Below, piece by piece: positions 32,291 to 39,811 of a DNA stretch of 64,000 bases. The translations under genes and the position numbers were made by a program. The stretch's first letter is position 1; every line of letters starts with the position of its first letter. The notes beneath the pieces are model-generated. The model saw nothing but the letters and a program-made list of their open reading frames with translations, did not search any database and was not told the origin of the DNA. Source of the stretch: RGIG9041 sp045593905 (GTDB lineage Bacteria > Bacillota > Clostridia > Oscillospirales > QAKW01); the NCBI GenBank assembly GCA_045593905.1, contig JAZNXL010000024.1, forward strand, positions 61,492-125,491, in the 5' to 3' direction.

Positions 32291-33115
32291 ATGTCAGAAA
32301 ACTGCACACATGACTGTTCTTCTTGCGGTGCTGATTGCGCATCACGCAAGGCTGAAAGTTTACTCGAAAAACCACACGAGCTTTCAAATATCAAAAAAGT
32401 AATCGGTGTTGTATCAGGTAAGGGCGGCGTTGGTAAAAGCTTAACTACCGCAATGCTCGCGGTGACAATGAACCGCCGCGGCTTTAAAACCGCAATTCTT
32501 GATGCCGATATTACAGGCCCGTCAATCCCCAAGCTGTTTGGTGTTAACACACGCGCCGAGGGTGACGGCAAAAGTATTTTTCCGGTTAGCTCAAAATCGG
32601 GTATCAAGCTTATGTCAATCAACCTGCTTTTACCCAATCAAGACGACCCTGTTGTATGGCGCGGACCTGTTATTGCAGGCGCTGTAAAACAGTTCTGGAC
32701 TGACGTTATCTGGGACGATGTCGACTATATGTTTGTTGATATGCCTCCCGGCACAGGCGACGTTCCGCTTACCGTTTTCCAAAGCCTTCCGCTTGACGGT
32801 ATTGTGGTTGTTACCTCACCTCAGGACCTTGTTTCTATGATTGTTTCAAAGGCGGTAAAAATGGCGTCGCTTATGAACATCCCCGTTATCGGTCTTATCG
32901 AAAACTATAGTTATCTCGAATGCCCCGATTGTAAAAAGAAGATTGAGGTGTTTGGTAAAAGCCATATCGACGAGGTTGCAAAACGCTTTGATGTTGAAGT
33001 GCTTGCAAAACTCCCCATTAACCCCGACTACGCTTCGCTTTGCGACAAAGGTCTTATTGAGCTTTTCGAGGGTGATGCAATGGAAGGCGCAGCCGACATA
33101 ATCGAAAAACAATAA
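32291..33115 (+). CDS. mrp: Mrp/NBP35-family iron-sulfur carrier ATPase
   Basis: 274 residues from the ATG at 32291 (AGGAG upstream; an in-frame GTG 9 bases earlier is nearer to it but less likely). An N-terminal cysteine set (CTHDCSSCGADC) is followed by a deviant Walker A GKGGVGKS near residue 42, DADITGPSIP and MPPGTGDVP, then CPDCKKKIEVFG with the CxxC that bridges a 4Fe-4S cluster in a dimer. It delivers clusters to apoproteins. The extra N-terminal cysteines make it like eukaryotic NBP35. Two small genes follow on the same strand. Confidence 0.93.
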   Translation: MSENCTHDCSSCGADCASRKAESLLEKPHELSNIKKVIGVVSGKGGVGKSLTTAMLAVTMNRRGFKTAILDADITGPSIPKLFGVNTRAEGDGKSIFPVSSKSGIKLMSINLLLPNQDDPVVWRGPVIAGAVKQFWTDVIWDDVDYMFVDMPPGTGDVPLTVFQSLPLDGIVVVTSPQDLVSMIVSKAVKMASLMNIPVIGLIENYSYLECPDCKKKIEVFGKSHIDEVAKRFDVEVLAKLPINPDYASLCDKGLIELFEGDAMEGAADIIEKQ

Positions 33116-33130
33116 CAATATAATATATCG

Positions 33131-33409
33131 GTGATATATTTGCGCGATTATTATTTAAACGAGCTTTGCAAAAAAGAAATTATTTGTATGCCCGACGGTA
33201 AAAAGCTCGGCTACCCAAACGATTTTTCAATTGACGGCTGCGGCAAAATTCAGTGTATCATTGTAAATGGCAAATGCGGGTTTTCGCTTTTTTTAGGTAA
33301 AAACGAAATACGCATACCGTGGTGCGACGTTGAACGTATCGGTCACGATGTTATTTGGGTTTGCGGATGTTTTAACGGAAAGGAAAATAGATATGAAAAA
33401 AATAATTGA
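33131..33409 (+). CDS. YlmC/YmxH-family PRC-barrel protein, sporulation-associated
   Basis: 92 residues. GTG at 33131 is taken as start because the product then aligns with YlmC/YmxH (short leader, then REVICMPDGKKLGYPNDFSID-like beta barrel); TTG at 33140 is also possible. Ribosome binding is weak, so coupling to mrp 15 bases upstream may help. Four extra cysteines (C, C, CGC) are unusual. The family is reported as sporulation-linked. It overlaps the next gene by 17 bases. Confidence 0.75.
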   Translation: MIYLRDYYLNELCKKEIICMPDGKKLGYPNDFSIDGCGKIQCIIVNGKCGFSLFLGKNEIRIPWCDVERIGHDVIWVCGCFNGKENRYEKNN

Positions 33410-33944
33410 AGATACAACGCTTGTTGTAAAAGAGCTTTTAACACAAACAAATCTTTGTAAAGGCGATGTTGTTGTTATTGGCTGCTCAAGCTCAGAGATT
33501 ACAGGTCACAGAATTGGCAAAGGCTCGTCAGGCGAGGTGGGCAAGGCGGTGTTTGACGCAATCTATGCCGTTTTAAACCCGCTTGGTATTTATGTTGCCG
33601 CGCAGTGCTGTGAGCATTTAAACCGTGCAATAATTGTTGAAAAAGAATATGCAAAAGCAGAGCGCCTTGAAATTGTAAATGCGGTACCGTTTGAAAAAGC
33701 GGGCGGCTCGTTTGCAACCGCTGCTTATAAAACACTTAAAAATCCTGTTGCAGTTGAGTATATTAAAGCTGATGCAGGTATTGATATTGGTGATACGCTT
33801 ATCGGTATGCACCTAAAAGCCGTTGCGGTTCCTGTTCGCGTTTCAATTAACAAAATCGGTGAGGCGAACGTTGTTTTGGCAAGAACAAGACCTAAACTCA
33901 TCGGCGGAGAGCGCGCTCACTATGACAGCGAACTTATGAATTAA
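33393..33944 (+). CDS. TIGR01440 / YwlG family protein
   Basis: 183 residues from the ATG at 33393 with AAAGGA just upstream. The segments VVIGCSSSEI.G..IGKGSS, AAQCCEHLNRA, AGGSFATAAY and TLIGMHLKAVAVPVR are hallmarks of the YwlG (DUF436) family, whose role is not settled. It overlaps the end of the YlmC-like gene by 17 bases and is closed by a terminator, making it the last gene of the mrp operon. Confidence 0.9.
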   Translation: MKKIIEDTTLVVKELLTQTNLCKGDVVVIGCSSSEITGHRIGKGSSGEVGKAVFDAIYAVLNPLGIYVAAQCCEHLNRAIIVEKEYAKAERLEIVNAVPFEKAGGSFATAAYKTLKNPVAVEYIKADAGIDIGDTLIGMHLKAVAVPVRVSINKIGEANVVLARTRPKLIGGERAHYDSELMN

Positions 33945-33973
33945 AAAAAGGACACCATCAGGTGTCCTTTTTT
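33945..33973. terminator. Bidirectional terminator
   Basis: Arms AAAGGACACC/GGTGTCCTTT (33947-33956, 33961-33970) between convergent genes, with A- and T-runs. Confidence 0.9.
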
Positions 33974-33975
33974 AT

Positions 33976-34488
33976 TTATATCTTTATAAACGCTTCATCT
34001 ACAGGCTTGCGCTGAGTGTGTCTAACATTTGGCTCGCAGTCATCGGCTTTGTAGCCTGTCATAATTAAACAGCAGGGCACAATGTTGTCATCAAGCTTTA
34101 AAAGCTCTTTTAGCTTATCTTTGTCGAAAAGACAAACCCAACAACTGCCAAGACCTTCGTTTGTTGCCGATAGCATTATATGGGTTGCCGCAATAGATGC
34201 ATCCATCTCGCCGCGTGACTCGCCGCTTGAGTTTGTCCACGCCATTGTTTTGTCGTAGCAAACTGCAAATACCGCTGTTGCGCCAAAGCGACAAACAGTA
34301 ACGTTGTCGTCAAGCTTTTTAAGCATTTCACCGTCGGTTATAACGTAGGTTTTTACAGGCTGCATATTTTTTGCGGTGGGCGCTGTCATTGTAAGATTTA
34401 TAATGTTGTCTATCTTTTCGCTCTCAACGGCTACGTCTTTAAACGAGCGCGCAGAGTATCTTGCGTTTATTACTTGCTCAAACGTCAT
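33976..34488 (-). CDS. Nitroreductase family protein
   Basis: 170 residues from the ATG at 34488, one base past the stop of the YerB-like gene, so probably translated by reinitiation. NARYSARSF holds the conserved Arg-x-Ser-x-Arg FMN site, and GLGSCWVCLFDKDKLKELL and PCCLIMTGY fit the later part. It binds FMN and uses NAD(P)H to reduce nitro or quinone compounds; natural substrate unknown. Confidence 0.9.
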   Translation of the reverse strand: MTFEQVINARYSARSFKDVAVESEKIDNIINLTMTAPTAKNMQPVKTYVITDGEMLKKLDDNVTVCRFGATAVFAVCYDKTMAWTNSSGESRGEMDASIAATHIMLSATNEGLGSCWVCLFDKDKLKELLKLDDNIVPCCLIMTGYKADDCEPNVRHTQRKPVDEAFIKI

Positions 34489-34489
34489 A

Positions 34490-35533
34490 TTATTCACCAA
34501 TCACAAGGCTTGACTGTAAAGTTTTGTTTGTGATACAAACCCATGACGAGCCGGGGTTATACGCAAGTTCTTTGCCGTTATCGTCAGTAAATTTAAACGT
34601 ATCAAAGGTGTCGCCCTTTGTCCAGTTAATTCTTTGGAAGGTGCCTTTTGAGAAATAGTAGCCTTCGCCCGATGAAAGAGCCAGGTCAACGTGTAAGTTA
34701 TCGGGTTTTAAGCCAACGCTTGTAAATAAAACAACAATGTTGTCGGTAATAACAGCCTCGCCTGTTTTGTAGTCGCTGTGGTTTTGTTTTACATAGTAGT
34801 TGTTCTCGGCATCGTAAACAAAGTCACTCTTTTGATAACCGGAAAACTTAACCGAGAGGTTGGTGCATTTTCCACCGGGGAGCTCTTTTGCCTTTTCGTT
34901 AAATTTTTGCCAGTTACCAATGTGGCTGTCGTTAACAGTTGAGCGTATGCCATAGTCTGAAATCATTTTTGCAATGCTTTCGCCAGAAGTGTAAAGAGTG
35001 TGCTCGAGAGCCTTTCCGTTTTTTTGGCGGTTAGCATAGCCGTAGTAGTTGCCAAGGAGCATATTTATGTTATCAACGCCTTTTGCTCTAACGTGTGGTG
35101 TACAGTAAAATTCGTCAATACCTGCGTGAACATAGAGTGCATCGTTAGAGCTTGCAAGGTCGGCAAAGTAGTAACGAGCTGAACGAACAGTACCAATTTC
35201 GGCAGCTTTTGAAATGTCTTTATATAGTGCAAGAAGTCTGGTGGCACCGCCCTCAATGTATGTTTCGTACACAATGTCGGCTTTGTTAAGACCTGTTTGA
35301 ACTTGTCTTGCAGGAGCTTCGTTGTTAATTGACATAGCAACGGGGCGAAGCTTGGTTTGTGCCTCGTCAGTAAGTGTATATTCGCCGGTTAAATTATTCA
35401 TAAAACCATCGTGTTTTTGTGTTTGTGTAGCCTCTTGTTTATCGGTCTCTGGTTTTTTCTCTTCTTTTTTGCCGCAAGCAGTAACCAAAAGCAAGAGTGC
35501 AAGAACAATAGGTAAAATTCTAAATTTTTTCAT
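34490..35533 (-). CDS. DUF3048 (YerB-like) lipoprotein
   Basis: 347 residues. Lipoprotein signal with lipobox LVTAC (Cys20) and a short charged linker. The DUF3048 domain follows: RPVAMSINNEAPARQVQTGLNKADIVYE, then GGATRLLALY, GTVRSARYYF and HAGIDEFYC. Function not known; it lies on the outer face of the membrane. Expressed with the nitroreductase gene, which starts one base after its stop. Confidence 0.93.
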   Translation of the reverse strand: MKKFRILPIVLALLLLVTACGKKEEKKPETDKQEATQTQKHDGFMNNLTGEYTLTDEAQTKLRPVAMSINNEAPARQVQTGLNKADIVYETYIEGGATRLLALYKDISKAAEIGTVRSARYYFADLASSNDALYVHAGIDEFYCTPHVRAKGVDNINMLLGNYYGYANRQKNGKALEHTLYTSGESIAKMISDYGIRSTVNDSHIGNWQKFNEKAKELPGGKCTNLSVKFSGYQKSDFVYDAENNYYVKQNHSDYKTGEAVITDNIVVLFTSVGLKPDNLHVDLALSSGEGYYFSKGTFQRINWTKGDTFDTFKFTDDNGKELAYNPGSSWVCITNKTLQSSLVIGE

Positions 35534-35591
35534 AAGTAGTTCACTCCTTTATAAAATATATTATAATATATGTTTTAAGTTATTGCAACAA

Positions 35592-35620
35592 AAAAACTCT
35601 TCCAAACGGAAGAGTTTTTT
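35592..35620 (-). terminator. Terminator of mgtC-like gene
   Basis: Arms ACTCTTCC/GGAAGAGT (35596-35603, 35608-35615) with a T-run on the minus strand. Confidence 0.85.
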
Positions 35621-35624
35621 AAAG

Positions 35625-36326
35625 TTAAATTGAAGGCATTGCAAATATAATGTTTTCCATTGATGAAAGATGCGAAAGCACCTGCTTTTGCGATATTGTT
35701 ACAGGTACGCGTACGGTAACCTCAATACCAACATTACCCGAAATTCCGCTTCTTGGAACTGTAACTTGCGCGTCGTGAGCTTTGTACTCGTTTTCGAGTG
35801 CATCAACAATTGTCATAATTGAGTTAATATTATCAATCTCAAGATAAATTCTGAACTTGCGGCTCTTTTTAATAACGTGCGAGTCGAAGTTTGCAAGGAG
35901 CGTCATTGTTACTATTGTAAGCAGCGATGCAATAATACCGCCTTCGTAAAAGCCTGCGCCAAGTGCAAGACCTATTATAGCGGTTGCCCACAAGCCTGCT
36001 GCGGTAGTAAGGCCTGTAACCTGAAAGCGTCCTTTAGATATGATAGTACCCATACCTAAAAACGAAATGCCCGATACAACCTGCGCACCAATACGCATTG
36101 GGTCAGCCCACGATACGCCTAAAACCTCAACGTTATAGCAGCCAAGAACAGTTGTTATTGCTGCGCCGAGACACACGAGTATGTGTGTTCTAAGACCTGC
36201 CGCACGTCCGTGGCGTTCGCGCTCAAAGCCTATAAGACCGCCAAACACAACAGCAAGTGAAAGGCGTATAAACACAGTAAGCAAATTAAAACTTCTAAGG
36301 TATGATAAAATTTCGTTAAAGCTCAT
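35625..36326 (-). CDS. MgtC/SapB family membrane protein
   Basis: 233 residues. Four or five hydrophobic helices carry the family core GFERERHGRAAGLRTH and GAQVVSGISFLGMG, followed by a cytosolic ACT-like domain (FRIYLEIDNINSIMTIVDALE). MgtC-type proteins aid magnesium limitation and acid stress, in some species by restraining the F-ATPase; the role in clostridia is unproven. A GGGGGA ribosome binding site precedes the ATG. Confidence 0.9.
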   Translation of the reverse strand: MSFNEILSYLRSFNLLTVFIRLSLAVVFGGLIGFERERHGRAAGLRTHILVCLGAAITTVLGCYNVEVLGVSWADPMRIGAQVVSGISFLGMGTIISKGRFQVTGLTTAAGLWATAIIGLALGAGFYEGGIIASLLTIVTMTLLANFDSHVIKKSRKFRIYLEIDNINSIMTIVDALENEYKAHDAQVTVPRSGISGNVGIEVTVRVPVTISQKQVLSHLSSMENIIFAMPSI

Positions 36327-36347
36327 TTTAAATATCCCCCGATATTT

Positions 36348-37049
36348 TTATTTAGGAAAAAGACTAGTTTTGTCGTCTTGCTGAAAATCTTTTATATATC
36401 CCGATTCGCGAAGCGATTTGTAGTGGTTTTCGCAAAATATAACGTGGTCAACGAGCCGTATTCCCAGCTGATATAAAAGATTATTAAGCTTTTGTGTAAT
36501 GACAACGTCGTTACTTGAAGGAAAAGCGTTTGTTTTATGATTGTGACACAAAACAACGGCGTTTGCGTCGTATTGAACAGTTTCTTTTATAATTCGTTTG
36601 AAATCAAACGGCACCGACTCGTAATCGCCCTCGCCGTGCTTTGCAACGTGGATGATTTTGTAGCGCGAGTTAAGATATGCTATATAAACCTGCTCGTTAG
36701 TCAGGTTTAAAAAATACGGGCGCATAAAATCTACAATCTCGTCGGTGGTATACAGTCTTCGTATGCCATCGGTCGAGTTTGAACGCAAAAGATTAAAGGT
36801 TGCGTTTTTGCAAAGCTTTAAAACACATGCGCCCTTTGTACCAACACCCATAATGTTTGCAAGAGTGTTAAAAGACGCGTTACAAACATTTGCAAACGTT
36901 CCAAACCTTGTAATAAGCTCGCTTGCAATATCACTGCTGTCACAGCCCGGCATTGCGTTATGTAACAACATTGTTAAAAGAAGCGTATCGTCAAGCTCGG
37001 CACCCATATCCGCCGCGCGTAAAAAAGAAACAAGTTCGCGTTCGGTCAT
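36348..37049 (-). CDS. radC: RadC-type JAB/MPN domain protein
   Basis: 233 residues from the ATG at 37049 (AAGGA 7 bases before it; earlier Met codons lack one). An N-terminal helix-hairpin-helix region (TLANIMGVGTKGACVLKL) leads to the JAMM metalloprotease-like domain with HNHKTNAFPSSND, which keeps both His and the Asp although the loop is one residue shorter than in most RadC. Despite its name the family has no proven DNA-repair role. Confidence 0.88.
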   Translation of the reverse strand: MTERELVSFLRAADMGAELDDTLLLTMLLHNAMPGCDSSDIASELITRFGTFANVCNASFNTLANIMGVGTKGACVLKLCKNATFNLLRSNSTDGIRRLYTTDEIVDFMRPYFLNLTNEQVYIAYLNSRYKIIHVAKHGEGDYESVPFDFKRIIKETVQYDANAVVLCHNHKTNAFPSSNDVVITQKLNNLLYQLGIRLVDHVIFCENHYKSLRESGYIKDFQQDDKTSLFPK

Positions 37050-37120
37050 TACTTTTTCCTTAAAATATATTTTATTCATTATATATGTATGAACGTACTT
37101 TGTCAAATAATAAATAATTC

Positions 37121-37149
37121 TTGTAAATGTGACAAAATAATGTTAAAAT
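37121..37149 (+). promoter_or_regulatory. Promoter of upp
   Basis: -35 TTGTAA (37121-37126), 17-base spacer, -10 TAAAAT (37144-37149); AAAGGAG ribosome binding site follows. Confidence 0.6.
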
Positions 37150-37175
37150 ATAAAAAAACAAAGGAGTAGCGTAAA

Positions 37176-37805
37176 ATGGATAATGTAGTAATTTTTGACC
37201 ATCCGTTAATTCAGCACAAACTCACAATTTTAAGAGATATAAATACACCCTCAAAACAATTTCGCGAGCTTGTTGAAGAAATTACAATGCTTATGACTTT
37301 TGAGGCACTTCGTGACCTTCCGCTTTCTGAAACAACAGTAACAACACCTATAACCCAAACAAAAGCCAAGGTTATTGCCGGTGTTAAGCTTGCTATTGTT
37401 CCAATTTTAAGAGCGGGACTTGGTATGGTAAACGGTATTTTAAACCTTGTTCCGTCGGCGCGTGTCGGTCACATTGGTATGTACCGCGACGAAGAAACTT
37501 TAATACCCCACGAGTACTATTGCAAACTCCCTAAAAATATCGACAAACGCCTTGTAATTGTTCCTGACCCAATGCTTGCAACAGGCGGTTCGGCAATTGA
37601 CGCAATTACACGTATTAAAGAATACGGCGGCAAAAATATAAAGTTTATGTGCATTATCGCAGCACCTGAGGGCATTAAGGCTTTAACCGAGACGCATCCC
37701 GACGTTCAGGTTTATTGCGCGTGTGTTGACGAGCGCCTTAACGAAAACGGCTATATCGTTCCAGGTTTAGGAGATGCAGGCGACAGAATTTTTGGTACAA
37801 AATAA
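37176..37805 (+). CDS. upp: Uracil phosphoribosyltransferase
   Basis: 209 residues, standard length. HPLIQHKLTILRD near the start, VPILRAGLGMV, and the PRPP loop VPDPMLATGGSA are all typical of Upp. It converts uracil and PRPP to UMP and complements the PyrR/UraA uracil salvage at 18.4-20.3 kb. It has its own promoter and a terminator directly after the stop. Confidence 0.97.
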   Translation: MDNVVIFDHPLIQHKLTILRDINTPSKQFRELVEEITMLMTFEALRDLPLSETTVTTPITQTKAKVIAGVKLAIVPILRAGLGMVNGILNLVPSARVGHIGMYRDEETLIPHEYYCKLPKNIDKRLVIVPDPMLATGGSAIDAITRIKEYGGKNIKFMCIIAAPEGIKALTETHPDVQVYCACVDERLNENGYIVPGLGDAGDRIFGTK

Positions 37806-37831
37806 AAAAAAGGCTCATACGAGCCTTTTTT
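37806..37831. terminator. Bidirectional terminator
   Basis: Arms AGGCTC/GAGCCT (37811-37816, 37821-37826) with long A- and T-runs between convergent genes. Confidence 0.88.
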
Positions 37832-38285
37832 ATTTTTCCAATCTTTTTAAAAACCTGTCGTGCATAATTCGTAGGTAATCGGCGGAATAATATCCGCCAA
37901 GTGTAAACGCAACCTTGTTCCAGCTTTGCCGTTTTATGTATCGCGCCTCAAATATCTGGCGTATGAGCGAGTCGTCAATACCAAAAATAAAGCTTTCAAT
38001 CTTAAGCGTTAGCGCCAGGCACCTGAGCCTGTTGTTCTCGTACATTTCGTAAAGGTCGCCGCTGTCAATGTTGCGTGCCGAAAGCTTTTGCTGCATCTTT
38101 TCTGTCTCGCGGCACAAAAACACATATTGCTTAAGCTCGTGCTTTGTAATCTCGTTTCGTTTTGGAGCAAAGTCCCAACATCCGCAGTGCGGACATCCCT
38201 GATAAACACCCTCGTCAGTCGTAACAGTGACGCTCCCCTCAAATTCGCTTGAACATCCGCCGCAAATATATTTTGTTGTTTTCAT
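37830..38285 (-). CDS. Zinc-ribbon plus phage ArpU/sigma-region-4-like regulator
   Basis: 151 residues from the ATG at 38285 (GGAGG 8 bases before it). Residues 1-40 hold two Cys pairs (CGGC and CPHCGC), a zinc ribbon. The C-terminal part IRQIFEARYIKRQSWNKVA...DYLRIMHDRFL has the pattern of phage late-gene activators of the ArpU/DUF1492 type, which look like sigma region 4. No other phage genes adjoin, so it may be domesticated. It is divergent from an XRE gene and shares a region of nested inverted repeats with it. Confidence 0.7.
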   Translation of the reverse strand: MKTTKYICGGCSSEFEGSVTVTTDEGVYQGCPHCGCWDFAPKRNEITKHELKQYVFLCRETEKMQQKLSARNIDSGDLYEMYENNRLRCLALTLKIESFIFGIDDSLIRQIFEARYIKRQSWNKVAFTLGGYYSADYLRIMHDRFLKRLEK

Positions 38286-38306
38286 TTTCCACACCTCCGT
38301 GATATT

Positions 38307-38391
38307 GTTGTATATATCTTACACTATACAACGCCCCTTGTCAACTAAAAACAACAAAATAGTTGACAAAAAGTTGTTCGTAATTTACAAT
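38307..38391. promoter_or_regulatory. Divergent promoters with operator-like inverted repeats
   Basis: Rightward: TTGACA (38363-38368), 17 bases, TACAAT (38386-38391). Leftward: TTGACA (complement of 38339-38344), 17 bases, TAAGAT (38316-38321). The two -35 boxes lie in an inverted repeat, TTGTCAACT (38338-38346) and AGTTGACAA (38361-38369). A second inverted pair, GTTGTATA (38307-38314) and TATACAAC (38325-38332), covers the leftward -10. Both sites suit control by the XRE protein. Confidence 0.7.
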
Positions 38392-38422
38392 AATAATATA
38401 ATAAATATATAGGTGTGTAGCT

Positions 38423-38785
38423 ATGTACGAAAATTTAGGTAAATATGTAAAAATGCGCAGACTTGATATGGGTTTGTCACTGCGCGAGTTTGGAAAACTG
38501 TGTGATATGAGCCACACTCATATTGACAGTATTGAAAAGGGCGTTGACTTCAGGTCGGGAAAATCGGTAAACTTAACCGGCACTACCGTTGCAAAGTTAG
38601 CGGCGGCGCTTGGTATGTCAGAGCGCGACCTTATAACAGTAAGCTCTGATGCCACAGCCGATGTGACACCGTTGACCGATGCTCAATTAAAATATGCGTT
38701 TTTTGGCAATGCTGCAATTTGTGACGATGCACTTTCAGAGCTTAAACAGTATGCGCAGTTTTTAAAAAGTAAATACGGTGAATAA
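38423..38785 (+). CDS. XRE family transcriptional regulator
   Basis: 120 residues. Residues 5-70 form the helix-turn-helix domain (MGLSLREFGKLCDMSHTHIDSIEKG, then TVAKLAAALGMSERDLI), followed by a short C-terminal acidic/helical part that may mediate dimer formation. Divergent from a phage-type regulator, with its own consensus promoter set in an inverted repeat, so autoregulation is likely. Ends 2 bases before the NUDIX gene, so at least two genes follow from its promoter. Confidence 0.88.
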   Translation: MYENLGKYVKMRRLDMGLSLREFGKLCDMSHTHIDSIEKGVDFRSGKSVNLTGTTVAKLAAALGMSERDLITVSSDATADVTPLTDAQLKYAFFGNAAICDDALSELKQYAQFLKSKYGE

Positions 38786-38787
38786 TT

Positions 38788-39330
38788 ATGGAGCTTTTTG
38801 AGACAAAATTAAATAGAAAAATTGAATTTAAAGGTAAAATTTTTACCGTTGAAACGGGTGAAAACAGGCTTGCTGACGGTACCGTCGCAAAGCGTGAGCG
38901 CGTTATTCATAACGGCGGCGCGGCAATATTGCCTGTAGACAAAAACGGCGAAATTACGCTTGTTGAACAGTACCGCTGCGGTGTTGAACAGGTGCTGCTT
39001 GAAATATGCGCAGGCAAAACCGAGGTGGGCGAAAACCCTAAAGACTGCGCCGTTCGTGAGCTTAAAGAGGAACTTGGCATTGTTGCAAAAAATGTAACCG
39101 ACCTTGGAACACTTGTCCCAACACCCGCTTACGACTCTGAGGTTATTTATATTTACCTTGCAACCGAGCTTAAGTATGTTGGTCAAAAGCTTGACGAGGG
39201 CGAGTTTTTAAACATAAAAAAACTACCGCTCAAAAAAGCAGTAGAGCTTGTGCTTGACGGCAGTATAACCGACTCAAAAACACAGATTGCAATTTTGAAA
39301 GCCGAAAGGATATTAAATGGAAAAGCTTGA
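38788..39330 (+). CDS. NUDIX hydrolase, ADP-ribose pyrophosphatase-like
   Basis: 180 residues. The Nudix box is complete: GKTEVGE followed by seven residues and RELKEELGI (about 72-94). The N-terminal beta domain and GGAAILPVDKNGEITLVEQYR are those of ADP-ribose pyrophosphatases (NudF type), which split ADP-ribose to AMP and ribose 5-phosphate. It overlaps rlmH by 14 bases. Confidence 0.92.
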   Translation: MELFETKLNRKIEFKGKIFTVETGENRLADGTVAKRERVIHNGGAAILPVDKNGEITLVEQYRCGVEQVLLEICAGKTEVGENPKDCAVRELKEELGIVAKNVTDLGTLVPTPAYDSEVIYIYLATELKYVGQKLDEGEFLNIKKLPLKKAVELVLDGSITDSKTQIAILKAERILNGKA

Positions 39331-39796
39331 TATAATTTGCGTTGGCACTTTAAAAGAAAAATACCTAAAAGAGCTCTGCGCCGAGTACCAGAAACGACTT
39401 TCGCGTTATTGTAAAATAACAATAAAAGAATTGCCTGAGTATAAGGTAAATCAAAACCCGTCGCAAACCGAGATTGATAAGGCTCTCGACATTGAGGGCA
39501 AGGCAATGCTTTCCGCCTGCGACGACGGCGCGTATAAAATCGCGCTTTGCATCGAGGGTGATATGGTGTCTTCTGAACAGCTTTCGAAAACACTCGACAG
39601 CGCAATGCTCAGCCGCGGTAAAATGGCGCTTTTTATCGGCTCGTCGCACGGAATTTGCGACAGCGTTAAAAAGGCTTGCGATAAACGCATTTCAATGTCA
39701 AAAATGACCTTTCCGCACCAGCTTGCACGCGGAATGCTTTTAGAACAAATCTATCGCGCATACAAAATACGAAATAAAGAAGCTTATCATAAATAA
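39317..39796 (+). CDS. rlmH: 23S rRNA pseudouridine-1915 N3-methyltransferase RlmH
   Basis: 159 residues, exact family size. SPOUT fold with LFIGSSHGIC (the glycine-rich SAM knot), SKMTFPHQLARGMLLEQIYRAYKI and the C-terminal YHK, which is nearly invariant. It methylates Psi1915 in helix 69 of 23S rRNA on assembled ribosomes. It overlaps the NUDIX gene and lies 15 bases before a large surface-protein gene. Confidence 0.96.
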   Translation: MEKLDIICVGTLKEKYLKELCAEYQKRLSRYCKITIKELPEYKVNQNPSQTEIDKALDIEGKAMLSACDDGAYKIALCIEGDMVSSEQLSKTLDSAMLSRGKMALFIGSSHGICDSVKKACDKRISMSKMTFPHQLARGMLLEQIYRAYKIRNKEAYHK

Positions 39797-39811
39797 AACG
39801 AGGAATGAAAA

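Noticed and set aside
37830..38785. Prophage remnant
   Set aside because: Two phage-type regulators occur, but no integrase, structural or lysis gene and no attachment repeats were seen.
39183..39605. Open frame on the minus strand across the NUDIX/rlmH junction
   Set aside because: Antisense to two well-recognised genes; arginine-rich shadow composition.
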